A DNA stretch of 64,000 nucleotides from Cyrtodaria siliqua (Eukaryota; Mollusca; Bivalvia; Adapedonta; Hiatellidae): positions 62,001 to 126,000 of the forward strand of contig JAWPHD010001136.1 of NCBI GenBank assembly GCA_037043455.1. Reading direction: 5' to 3'. The position numbers were made by a program, and so were the translations under genes. Below are positions 45,401 to 55,445 of this stretch, in pieces; position 1 is the stretch's first letter; each line of letters begins with the position of its first letter. Under the pieces are notes generated by a model, which was given only the letters and a program-made list of their open reading frames with translations, was not told where the DNA came from and did not search any database.

Positions 45401-46425
45401 GGTCAATGGCAATATCGCCAGGTGAGAGTAGGAATGTTCCATAGAAGAAAGTCGGCATTTTTTTCTCTCATCTGGCGATATGTCGTTGTAACATGTATGT
45501 TTAAATTACTTTTTGAAGAAAATATCCAGATTTCGTTTATGTTTCATTAAAAACACATTTTCCTCCAACAAAATAAAGCAGCATTTACCACCTTCTTATG
45601 GGTTTTCGGGTATATTATTGCACATTGGACTGCAGAAATGTTATAAACATTTTTTCCGTTCTTTCTATGCACTTTTAATTTTTTCCCAATACCTCAATGC
45701 ATTACAAAAATCAGCGATTTTAGTCATTTTTTCAATATTTTGCCCTAAAATATAAATACTTAAGCATATATGTTATATCTGATACAATAAATGACTTGGA
45801 TATGTATAGTGCGCAGCATTTTATTGCTTCAATTTGATAAGTTTATGTTCAAACTATTTTCAAAAGATAATTCCAGATTCCGTCGATTTTTGACGGAAAT
45901 ACACATTTTTCGCCCATAATTAAGGCATTTCCAAACATCATGCGGTTTGGAACTTTTTTCTATTTAATCACTGGACCTTACTCTGCCCAAAAAGATTACA
46001 CTATTTCTTTTTTTCTATTGTATTAGATATATTTCTAATTTTTAGTTAAATACCCCCAATGTATTACAGAAATCAGCGATTTTATTCAATTTTTTAAAAA
46101 AATAACCCAAAATCTCAATATTTAAGTATCGGACCCATAAATTATATTGTGGGACATGTATAGATGCGTTCCGAGAAAAGATTCTATCAACTCAAATTGG
46201 TTCTAATATATTCCATTCTTTTTCTAAAAAATAATTCCAGATTTCGGCGATTTTTGTCTAAAAAGGCAACGTTTTCCACCAAAACTCACTAAAGCCCCAA
46301 CGCTCAGATAGCACACATGTCTCATTTTGGAGCTTAATGTAGGTTCTTTCAGAAAATCATACCCTACAAAATCCCCCCTTTGTGGGGAGAGAGAGGGGGG
46401 AAGTGGGGTCTACAGCCAGCTCAAG
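42403..46425. mobile_element. 4-kb inverted-repeat element with a satellite core
   Basis: The left arm (42403 to about 43480) and right arm (about 45510 to 46425) are inverted copies over most of their length. Shared landmarks are CTGAAAGAACATACAGTAAG-like, GACATGTGTGCCATCTGAGC-like, AAATCGCCGAAATCTGGAAT, AGAATGGAATATATTAGAAC and AACATAAACTTATCAAA. A terminal motif of about 130 bp recurs at four places: outer left (42403), inner left (43490), inner right (45121-45250) and outer right (46285-46425), with left copies forward and right copies inverted. The left arm also contains a roughly 360-bp internal duplication. The core is a satellite (43565-44765) plus about 350 bp of unique DNA. No transposase was found; flanking target duplication is not evident. 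Confidence 0.8.
43565..44765 (+). repeat. Satellite, about 200-bp period, six copies
   Basis: Units carry TGACACAACGGGACCGGTGG, CAGCCGTCGGCAAAGGTC, GCGTGGCACTCGGTC, GAGTTCGGGTCTCGAACATG, AGAGCTATATACAGTATAGT and GTTGAGCGACCCTCGGCCGA. Starts recur at about 43738, 43936, 44155, 44350, 44553 and 44753. It is markedly GC-richer than the arms. GGGTCTCGAAC loosely resembles a tRNA box B, but no box A is appropriately placed. Confidence 0.9.
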
Positions 46426-46735
46426 AACTAAGTGTCAATAGAAATACATCCCATCAAAAGGAAATCTCTAACAATAAAGTTCATATCCTGAGAAATTACG
46501 AAACGTACACGTATATGTTATTGTAAAAATATATACATAAAAACGTAATTAGAAACACCTCAAGATGTATCCAGAATTGCAGAACGCCACTCTAGAGGCT
46601 GGACTGATGTTTCATTATCCGTGGTTGACACATCCATAATCCAGTATACGCTGTTCGTATTACGTAACACCATTAAACGAGTTGTTCTTGGTTAAAAGAC
46701 CATCTTACACTGTACGCTGTTAATAGTTCATTATA
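46426..46735. other. No recognisable gene
   Basis: AT-rich spacer. Confidence 0.35.
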
Positions 46736-47190
46736 GTGTATTCAAATCACATTATGCGCTGTTCAAATGCCATTATACGCTGTTCACATGTCATTATACA
46801 CTGTTCACATGTAATTATACTTGTTCACCTGTCATGCGCATTTCACATGTTATTATTAAATTGCTGTTCTAATGTCATTATATGTTGTTCACATGTCATT
46901 ATACGCTGTTCACATGTCAGTATACGTCGTTCACATGTCATGCGCATTTCACATGCTATAATTTGCTGTTCTAATGTCATTATATGTTGTTCACATGTCA
47001 TTATACGCTGTTTAAATGCTATTATGCGCTGCTCACATGTCATTGTACACTGTTCTCCAAACATTTTACCTGTTCACATGCCACTATACTCTGTTCGCAT
47101 GTCACTGTACGCTGTTCCCCATTCATTATACCTATTCACATGTCATTATACGCCGTTCACCTGCCATTATACACTGTTCGCATTTGTATC
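46736..47190 (+). repeat. 21-bp minisatellite
   Basis: About 21 degenerate units of TGTTCACATGTCATTATACG. Because the period is a multiple of three, long open frames rich in C, H and I arise on both strands; I do not regard them as genes. A roughly 115-bp block containing TCATGCGCATTTCACATG is duplicated inside the array. Confidence 0.95.
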
Positions 47191-47306
47191 GTTAGTTAAA
47201 TGTTTGTGACATGCTATATATACACACTTTTGTTTAAAACAATAAGATCTAACTGTAGAACCGACGACCAAACAACAAACAAGATCAGGTTTTATAAATG
47301 TGTATA

Positions 47307-48380
47307 TACTAGTCAAAATTATTAAGTATCCACCTAAGACTATGTTAAGGGTTTGATGTATTTTTATCTGCGTTCATCGGAAAACAACTGCAATTGCCTC
47401 ATCACACAGAAAATAATGCCCGAATTATTTGCTGTGTGGTGAGGCAATTGCAAGCTGTGTGATGAGCCACCTATGTTGATCTCGTTGGTCTCAAAGGACC
47501 AGTAAAAATAACAATATCGATTTGTAACACTTATATACAATTAGGTACTTAGGATTATGTTAAGTACTTTAATTGAATTCGTGCAGCTTTCGATGTTCCT
47601 AATTCTAAAACCTGTTAATAAAAATTATTTTCAGAACATCTTTTACTGGCTTTACCACTGCAATGTGTCTGCAAAAGAAATTTTCTAAAGATTTAATGTC
47701 AACATGGTTAACACTGAATTACAGTTACTTCATTACGTGGTCCGAGTAGTAACATTCATACACCCATCCAACCCCTTCTCTAAGAAGAGAAATCGGGGTT
47801 GGCTGGGGTATGAAATAAAACCTTCATTTCGGCTTAAAAACTTTGCATATTGTAATATTAAAACATTTAATAGGTAATTTAAACAGGTTATTGCATTTTT
47901 TCAGTAAAAAATGTTTTTGAACATGTTTTATTGACAAAATATCATTTATAAAATCATGCTAATATAAGCTTTCCCATCGCTTAATGAAATTAAGGCGGGC
48001 CACGTAATTTGAATTTCAAACGATATTCAATTAACATGAGGTAATTTAGGATTATTCACGTTTCATTTTATTATAGACGTTCGGAACATTGGCAATAAAT
48101 GGGTCACATTTGTATGGCTTTTTTATATTATTTCCTACCAATCTCAAGTTAAGAAGTTTATGTCTTTAAGCGTACCACGATTCATGTTATGTGTTTTATC
48201 AGCACATTTCATGTTTTTTATATAAAAGGAGGTTAACTCTCTAAAGATATAACAATTTAAATAAAAAAAACTATTTTACAAACTATTGGTCAAAACAAAA
48301 TACCTATCACTTAACTACATGTGTTCTAAAATATATTTCAACTAAGAAAAATAGTGACTAATTAGGAATTTTGATCAGTG
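47307..48380 (+). mobile_element. Non-autonomous Tc1/mariner-like element upstream of the BTB exon
   Basis: Ends TACTAGTCAAAATTATTAAG after TA at the left and, inverted, CACTGATCAAAATTCCTAAT before TA at the right. The body aligns with 17314-18057. It contains a local hairpin (GCAATTGCCTCATCACACAG and its inverted partner, 47392-47460) and the insertion at 47732-48008. It ends 13 bp before the predicted splice acceptor of the BTB gene. Confidence 0.75.
47732..48008. mobile_element. 277-bp insertion with ATTACGTGG ends
   Basis: Ends ATTACGTGGTCCG and, inverted, ATTACGTGGCCCG. The 17.7-kb paralogue reads straight through (CAGTTACTTGAATTT), while this copy reads CAGTTACTT, element, then TTGAATTT, giving a duplication of two or three bases. 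An inner hairpin AACCCCTTCTC/GAGAAATCGGGGTT lies at 47773-47805. Confidence 0.75.
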
Positions 48381-48393
48381 TATATCTTTTCCA

Positions 48394-50057
48394 GGCTACT
48401 GATACTAAAAGAACTATGTCTAAGAAGATACGAAGCGATTCGAATACGTTGATGGAGAATACAGCTGGTGAAGACATTTCAGCTATTAAAGCTGCCGATG
48501 AATCCATGTCCAAAACTCATACAGTGCAGCGTGACCCGGACGCTACTCCCGAGCACAGAAACATCTTTGCAAGCGTAGTTCCCGAGAGCGGAACATCGGT
48601 TCCTGAGTATAAAGACATCTTTGTAAAACCAGGGTTTACTGACGAAGAAATAACTCTTAAGTTTGGCAGTGGACAAGAACTCTACGTTTCGAAATCATTT
48701 CTCATGTTCGCTTCACCTGTATTTGAAAAGATGATGAGGTCAGAGTTTCAAGAAAATGTCACGGGCACGGTTAAAATGGTTGGAAAAGTATACAAAGATT
48801 TCCTAGAATTACTAAAACTACTGGATCTTAGAGATCCATTGAAATTAACAAGTAAGACCATATTATTATACAGCATTTCTACTGATCTAGGTTAACCGTG
48901 CAGATTGTTAACTGTTCGTTGGTCACAAATAAATAGCAGGTTGTAGAAGATTTATTCGCTAGCACCTTTTGTTTTTTAAACATTTAGTAACGGCATTCTA
49001 TTTATATGTTTGTCCTGATCTGAAAATTGAAGAGGCATACATGTTCTGGTGCACAAACAACGATCATATAATCATTATTTCATTGTTCGTTCGAGTAGCT
49101 GACATGGCTCAGTGGTCTGAACGGTGGACTTGGAACCCGGAGGAACCTGGTTCAAGCATCAATGGCGAGTCTTGTAGGTGTGTTTCCCTGGACACTTTCA
49201 GTTAGCCTCTCCAGTCGGATACGCACATATCCGAAGGGTGGGAAGTCCATTCTCCGAGTAGGTTAACTAAACCATAGTAAGAGTAGAGCAGATGCCCGGA
49301 TCCCTATGTAGTATTCCCCTCTCACAGGGGCGGTCCTCAATAACGTATAATGTGTTGATGTATCGTTAAACAACATTCAATTTATTCGTTCGATTCATAC
49401 ATTCATTTTTTTTACTCCGGCTTTCTTCCTCTCTTGCTCACTCAGATATTGAACAGAATTTACCACGCATCAATACATATTTAGCAAAGTTATTATATCG
49501 ACCGATTTAGTATATTTGATGAACACAAACTAGATGAAACAATTTAGTATAATTTAGTCAATGAATTAATTTATAGACATAAATGAATGTATAAGGATAA
49601 AAATGTCCATTTTCAGCAAAACACGTGGGCCGGATTTTACCATTGGCTCACGAGTACCAGATAGACAAGATAGTTCTGGAATGTGCAGCCATTATGCTTG
49701 GAAGACTCACTCAGACCGCCCTTGTTTGTGGCGTGCCCCGTGGTCCCAACAACAGCGAGGGTAGACTCACTGAGACCGTCCTTGTTTGTGGCGTGCCCCG
49801 TAGTCCCAACAACAGCGAGGGTATACCCACTGAGACCGTCCATGTTTTTGGCGTGCCCCGTGGTCCAACAACAGCGAGGGGTAGGACTCACTGAGACCGT
49901 CCATGTTTGTGGCGTGCCCCGTGGTCCCAACAACCGCGAGGTCTTGACAATCCTCAATTATGCCGATCTATACCATCTGGAGTCTGTGATGGGCGACGGC
50001 GTTGGAGCTCATGAAACAGCGGCAATTCGTCAAATATTGCTGCCTAGATGCCTATAA
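48394..50057 (+). CDS. BTB/POZ-domain protein gene, two exons seen, frame disrupted
   Basis: Exon 1 runs from the acceptor TTTTCCAG (ending 48393) to the donor CAA|GTAAGA at 48851; translation would start at ATG 48416. It gives 145 residues: a polar N-terminus, then from about residue 72 PGFTDEEITLKFGSGQEL and SKSFLMFASPVFEKMM, the first half of a BTB fold. Exon 2 starts after TTTTCAG at 49617. The join is in phase and continues with VGRILPLAHEYQIDKI and LECAAIMLG, the second half of the BTB fold. BTB domains mediate homodimerisation and often recruit cullin-3 ligases. In exon 2 a 60-bp minisatellite follows, giving repeats of TETVLVCGVPRGPNNSEG; unit indels shift the frame to a stop at 49894. 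The expected continuation (VLTILNYADLYHLESVM) survives in another frame to a stop at 50057. It could be a recent pseudogene, or the array could be skipped by splicing. No further exons or Kelch/MATH domain were seen. Confidence 0.7.
49095..49384 (+). mobile_element. tRNA-derived SINE in the BTB intron
   Basis: The head has CATGGCTCAGTGGTCTGAAC (box A) and CTGGTTCAAGCATC (box B). The tail TGTGTTGATGTATCGTTAAA, CAACATTCAA matches the SINE at 29175-29491, but the middle is diverged. Target duplication TTCGTTCGA flanks it (49086-49094 and 49385-49393). It is in the same orientation as the host gene. Confidence 0.85.
49701..49940 (+). repeat. 60-bp coding minisatellite, four units
   Basis: Units of AGACTCACTGAGACCGTCCT, TGTTTGTGGCGTGCCCCGTG, GTCCCAACAACAGCGAGGGT. 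Units 1-2 keep a 20-codon frame; units 3-4 carry compensating and non-compensating single-base indels. Confidence 0.95.
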
Positions 50058-50726
50058 AAGGCTCCCCAAAGAAATATAAATCAATTCTAATGACTCAGAG
50101 ACTTGAAGAAACAAATAATTAATCGGGTTTGCCAGTTCAACGAATTAAGAAACGGTTATGCACAAAATACATCCATGCAGATGTAATACAATTCGAAATT
50201 AATTCTACAATTAGAAAACCTAAAGGAATGTCTTTGTATATTCTTTGATACACGTGTTGCTAGTAAGAAAACAAATACTATATGATACATTAGCTTGTAT
50301 ATCATATTTGATACACAGTCACATCATGTTTGTAATGAAAGCTAGCACTCAAATATGCATGATCAACCTCTGTACAAATATTATATTTCTGTAAACCTTT
50401 ACGTCATAAATGTGCTCAAACGTCATAACTTATGAATTGAAAAAAAGTTAAAGTTCGACATTCGTCATCAATTCCAGAAAACTAGAAAATTAACAAGATG
50501 ACTGTTATCTTTTGTTTCACCATTCAAGTTGATGCATTTTGCAATTGTGTTGTTGTTCTCTTTTGACTTTAACTTTTCTAGAGAGTGTAGTCGTTGAGGA
50601 TTTAAATATTGGTAACCTTTGTATAACTAAAAATCTACTCATTCAGATCCACCGTTACCATAAGCTTCGAAAAAAAACTTTGCAGAATTGTGTTATCGTA
50701 ACACTGATCTGCTTTTAAATATAATT
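50058..50726. other. No recognisable gene
   Basis: AT-rich. May include 3' untranslated sequence or a further intron of the BTB gene. Confidence 0.35.
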
Positions 50727-51122
50727 AAGAAATGAAATATTTCCAGCGGGTTTATATTGTCCCAGATTAATACCTGGTGGGCGGGACTTGAAGTTCATCG
50801 GTATCAATGGCCGCAGGCCCCGCGGTTTCGATGTGTTTCCAAGTCCCAAGCACCAGGTTTTTGATCTCGCACAATATAAAACCGCTGGAAATATTTTATT
50901 TCTTATCTAACATGAGTTTTATGTATCATGAAACACAATTTGTCGAGAGATTGCACAAAATACAAACACATTCTCACAACTTACATTTTATGCCTATCTC
51001 TCAACATCAAATGAGAAGCTAAATACAGCTTCGTCCCAATTTAAATGTGTTGCTGGAACGTAAAGTCGCTAAAAATAGCGCATTTTATTGCGTTGGTGTT
51101 TTTGCATCAGACGTTTTAAAAT
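50727..51122 (+). repeat. Hairpin-containing repeat, copy 1 of 2
   Basis: A stem AAATATTTCCAGCGGGTTTA (50736) pairs with TAAAACCGCTGGAAATATTT (50876) around a GC-rich loop with GGCGGGACTTGAAGTTCATC and CCGCAGGCCCCGCGG. It is followed by about 220 bp also found in copy 2 (51916-52275). Confidence 0.85.
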
Positions 51123-51915
51123 GATCGTCTCAACGGTTAACGTGTTTCTGGCGTTTAAAATGACGTCTTAACGGTTGACGTACATAAGTCAGAGGTTTTA
51201 TATAGTTTTTTTCAGACCACCCAATAACCAATCAACCAACATTGAGTATTTAATAAACCATGTTAGATTAGTAATTTAAGAACTCTTCTGCGACAACCTG
51301 ACTTTTAGGGTGACGATTTACAAACTTCGTAAGATATTTGTTCATGGTTCATACAAGCTTTATTAAACTTGTTAAAACGGTTATCAAAAGTGGTTATGAC
51401 CCTATCATTTTGTAACACAATGCATGTTAGTGGCTGACCAATTTAAAGTTCGCCACTGTGCTTTTTTTATTTGATTGTGCGATGACCTGACAATTATGAT
51501 GTTGACGTCAACCTAAATATTGAAAGAACGGTAACGTTTGATGTTTGTCTCTAATCGTGTAGTGTGCTCTTACTTATTTTTCTGCCACTGCCCAATCCAA
51601 GGCGGTAGCCCTATTGTGAATTACGTTATGTTTGTGACGTCATATACATTGCCTTGTATTTACCCTTGTCATTGTTGTTTGTTTCGATGTGTGTTGTTGG
51701 TTTATTGTGTTTTGTGAAGGTTTCATTTGCTAACGGGCAGTGGCGAAAAAGCTGTTCCATCCCAATCAAAAGGAACAGTATACATAAAGACATGCACACC
51801 AGGATATGTCTTCTAACTAACCAGGCATCATTGAGAGGCAGTATAACACACAGATGATCATGTATCATGTTTCTTTGTGATGATCATGTATCATGTTTCT
51901 TTGTAGGTTTTATTT
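51123..51915. other. No recognisable gene
   Basis: Two short echoes of AACGGTTAACGTG (51135, 51172) and a direct repeat TGATCATGTATCATGTTTCT at 51856-51903. Confidence 0.4.
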
Positions 51916-52275
51916 AAGAAATAAAATATTGCCAGCGGGTTTATATTGTCTATATACCTTATGGGCGGGACTTGAAGTTCATCGATACCAAGGGCCGCAG
52001 GCCCGCGGTTTCAATGTGTTTCAAGTCCCAAACACCAGGTTTTGATCTCGCACAATATAAACCCGCTGGATATATTTTATTTCTTATCTAACATGGAGTT
52101 TTATATATCGTGAAACACATTTTGTCGAGAGATTGCACAAAATACAAACAAATTCTCACAACTGAATTTTATGCCTATCTCATCATCAAATGAGAAGAAG
52201 ATACAGCTTTGTCCTTTTGGAACGTAGCGTCGCTTAAAATAACGCATTTCATTGTGTTGTTGTTTTGCATCAGAC
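51916..52275 (+). repeat. Hairpin-containing repeat, copy 2 of 2
   Basis: Same order of landmarks as 50727-51122, with small deletions. The stem is TTGCCAGCGGGTTTATATTG with ACAATATAAACCCGCTGG. Confidence 0.85.
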
Positions 52276-52529
52276 GTTTAAAACTCCCCGCCCATCCATC
52301 ATCAACAGGGGTTGAGGTTAGGGTGGTTAAGTGTACTATTAATTTGTTGTTTTTGTGTTTGTATTTTCATAAATAACATCAATCCTCATCCTCATTTTCT
52401 GTTTTTTGTAGGGGAGGGAGGCTTGTGGAGGGGGCAATAAATAACATATTTTAGCAAATAACATATATGAAATGTGCGATAATATTTTCGTAAAGTTAAA
52501 CATTCAATCTGTCGTTTCTGAACATATAC
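52276..52529. other. Spacer
   Basis: GGGGAGGGAGGCTTGTGGAG near 52410 is the only notable tract. Confidence 0.3.
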
Positions 52530-52973
52530 TGAAAAACAAAAGAAACGCAACACGTGCATTTCAGCTATATATTGTATGTACATTATTCTACTGTTAATCG
52601 AATGATATGTGGCTATGTAAGACCTTTCCTTTCGGAATAAAATACTAAAACAGCAAGTAACACAGCAAATAGTATTCCTTCAAAGTTTCATTATTGACAG
52701 AGTACGCGTTTGGATCAAGCATGTGAGAAAACGTAAGATGCAAAATTTTGCAAACTCTTTACGTTAACTGGCTCAGTTTTTCAAAGAGGAACTTCAGCAT
52801 GTTACAAGGTGTAGTGTGATTAAAACGTCTACAGCATCACAGTTGTGTCCTTTCTCTAGTTAAGTGCAATTTTTTTTTTAACAAAACATCTTGGGATTTC
52901 TTTGGAATATTATGTGTATTAAGAGTGCAGTATTGTATATACAATATATAGCGGAAATTCCCGTGTTGCGTTT
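52530..52973 (-). mobile_element. MITE family A, reverse copy
   Basis: Begins CTGAAAAACAAAAGAAACGC after TA. The interior is the reverse complement of 29943-30388 (ACCTTTCCTTTCGG, ACAGAGTACGCGTTTGG, ATCTTGGGATTTCTTTGGAA). Its right terminus fuses directly with the left terminus of the next copy. Confidence 0.8.
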
Positions 52974-53422
52974 CATTGAAAGGAAAAAAGAAACGAATAA
53001 TCCAAAAATTGTCTATACTACACTATTATACACACCCAATTACACGTAATATCTCAACGTGTTTTGTACACAAAAAGGGGCTACAACTAATTACAGAAAG
53101 GCAACTCTGTCATGTAGAAGACCTTTTAATCAAAGTATACTTTGTTATACGAAATTCATAAATGTTGAAGTTTCGCTTGAAAAAGCCAAGCCATTTAATG
53201 TTAAGAGATTGCAACGTTTTAAGCCTAAGCTTGCTCACCTGCGCATTATGTCGATAATGAAACTTTAAACGGGTAACCATTTGTGTGTGTGTTCGGTGCT
53301 GTTTAACCCTTCTTTCCGAAAGGACAGGCCTAATGTCGCCCTGTACCATTCGATTAACAGCAGCATATTAAACATACACTATATCGCGGAAATACCCATT
53401 ATGTGTTTCTTTTTCTTTTCAG
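52974..53422 (+). mobile_element. MITE family A, forward copy fused to its neighbour
   Basis: Starts GAAAGGAAAAAAGAAACGAA and ends TTTCTTTTTCTTTTCAG before TA. More diverged than the copy on its left. Together the two form a head-to-head pair. Confidence 0.75.
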
Positions 53423-53455
53423 TACATGTTTACTCTTCGTATTCATAGTTCAACC

Positions 53456-53545
53456 ATATTGGGGTATGGGCTCCGCTCACACGGAGTTGGGGGATGGGCT
53501 CCGCTCACACGGAGTTGGGGTATGGGCTCCGCTCACACGGGTTGG
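53456..53545 (+). repeat. 32-bp minisatellite, three copies
   Basis: Units of GGGCTCCGCTCACACGGAGT with TGGGGTAT or TGGGGGAT. Each contains the small palindrome CTCCGCTCACACGGAG. Confidence 0.9.
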
Positions 53546-53609
53546 GGGTAAATGGGAGTGATTTTTGAGGATGATTTTTGGAGGTATATTTATCTTACAA
53601 AATAACGAA

Positions 53610-53780
53610 TCCTCATCCATGGGGTTGGGGGGTAGGTGGGGATGGGGGGGGGGGGGGGGCGATATGGTCAGCGGGCGAGAACGGGGGAAATATTTCTTCG
53701 TTGTTTAATTTATCTATTCTTAGGAGGAGGAATAAGTTGGTGTCGGGAGATGGGGCGGGGGAAGGTGGGGGTGCACTATA
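53610..53780 (+). repeat. G-rich low-complexity tract
   Basis: Runs of up to 14 G (53645 onward) with GGGGTTGGGGGGTAGGTGGG. Open frames rich in G here are compositional. Confidence 0.8.
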
Positions 53781-54139
53781 AAATGAATACGTTTTGTATT
53801 TTAAAAAATAACATCAATTGTCATCCAACGAAAAGAAAAGAGTCTGTCTTGTTAGTTTCATACCGTGATTATTGTGGATACTGCACATCTCAATCCCCAC
53901 TCCCTTTCCAACCCGACCACCCACCATCAACCGAGGTGTAATAAAACGATGGTATTACTTATTTACTTGAACATTCTATCAATTCTCATACCTCCAGAGT
54001 TTTGGTGTGTGTATCTTGAGTGTCGGGTCCCTTTATTTTTTAATGTTTCTGTGGAACACCACACATATTGCAAGCCACAGATTTGTTTTCCAATATGTTT
54101 CTATTTTATAAGTATATAAAGTACACATCTGTTCATCTT

Positions 54140-54580
54140 CAAACAAACTTGGTAGAGGACCATAAGCTGAGTGCAAATACAAAATATTAAACCTTTGACT
54201 CTTGTAGTTTCAGAGAAGAAGATGTTTAAGTTTTTCTCTATATATAAGCCTATGTAAAACTGATCCCTGGGGCGGGGCCAAATTTGACCCCAGGATCACC
54301 ACTTGAACAAACTTCGTAGATTAACATAAGCCGATAATTAATATAAATATTAAACCTTTGACTCTTGTAGTTTCAGAGAAGAAGATTTTTTAAGTTTTTC
54401 CTTATATCAGTCTATGTAAAACTGTGACCCCTGGTACGGGGCCAAATTTGAATCCAGGGTCACCATTTGAATAAAATTGGTAGAGGACAATAAGCTGATG
54501 GTAAACACAAAATATTAAACCTTTATCTCTTGTAGTTTCAGAGAAGAATATTTTTGAAATGCTTCCCTATAACTCTTGGT
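54140..54580 (+). repeat. Bivalve-type tandem repeat, three units of about 165 bp
   Basis: Units carry ATATTAAACCTTTGACTCTT, GTAGTTTCAGAGAAGAAGAT, GTCTATGTAAAACTG and a CCCTGGnnCGGGGCCAAATTTGA-like segment. This phrase is a strong pointer to a bivalve genome from my recollection of such sequences. Confidence 0.75.
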
Positions 54581-54639
54581 ATAACTGATCCAACAAGGGC
54601 CCCTAAGCTCCCAATTAAAGAAAAATGAACAAAGGTTTC

Positions 54640-55050
54640 TTAGGGGATTTATTTTTTAAAAAGTGAAAAAAATGCTTCCAGTGAGATTTGAACCCATGAC
54701 CCATTGGGTTTCCCGTGAATATTACCAAATACTGAAAAAGGGCCATAACAATCGATCTGGCTGGTTTTCAAACTGGTCCGAGCTTTCATTGATATCGACC
54801 ATCTGGCCAAGTTTGGGAAAGATCGAATATAAAATGAAGGCACTAGAGTGTTCACAAGGCTAAACATGGCATTTTTGAATAATTCAAGGGCACATAACTC
54901 TGGTGTTCCTTGTCCGAGATTTCATTGATATTAACAATATGTTAAAGTTTGGTAAAGAGCGGATGAAAAATGAAGGCCCTATCGTCTTAACGAGGCGAAA
55001 TACAGTATTTTTAAATAAATCAAGGGCCATAACTCCGGTGTTACTAGTCC
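54640..55050 (-). repeat. Dispersed bivalve-type repeat
   Basis: Two degenerate units with GGGCCATAACTCCGGTGTTA, TTCATTGATATTAACAAT and GTTTGGTAAAGAGCGGATGA-like text, shared with 9815-9960 and 22650-22800. Confidence 0.65.
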
Positions 55051-55054
55051 GATC

Positions 55055-55200
55055 TAGAAACGGGACATCATAAAGATATAACTGAAGAAACAAAATCATA
55101 CTACGAACAACTGTACAATAAGGTTAACTTAATTGGCTCTAACCACGATTTTTGTCGATACACATGTTCCGAAACTAAACGAGTCTTGAAGGAAATTAGT
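55055..55200 (+). pseudogene. Possible LINE ORF scrap
   Basis: The frame KDITEETKSYYEQLYNKVNL followed by ETKRVLKEIS resembles the linker between endonuclease and reverse transcriptase in non-LTR elements. It is cut by the MITE at 55199. Weak evidence. Confidence 0.3.
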
Positions 55201-55445
55201 AGTATAGGAAGGGTGGGGGTCCAGCACTTTTCCCCCTGGCGGGCCCCTAACACCCAACCATTCAAAACATGCTAGCCACGGCTCTCAACCCAAGCACACC
55301 ATCGTTAACAAAAACTGATAAATGACGATGATGTGCTTGCTGTTAAAAGCATTTTGATACGTTTTAAATTGCTTAAGTAAACCCGCTAGTGGAAACAACG
55401 CTTAAACACACCCCACCCCCCACACACACACCTTCCTATACTACT
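55199..55445. mobile_element. Short MITE, 247 bp
   Basis: AGTATAGGAAGGGTGGGGG at the left and, inverted, AGTAGTATAGGAAGGTGTGT at the right. The interior is non-coding. Confidence 0.6.

Noticed and set aside
42403..46425. A functional viral or transposon gene in the inverted-repeat arms
   Set aside because: Frames are at most about 80 codons and do not correspond between the two arms.
46736..47209. 157-codon plus-strand frame and 73-codon minus-strand frame
   Set aside because: A 21-bp repeat without stops automatically gives long frames on both strands.
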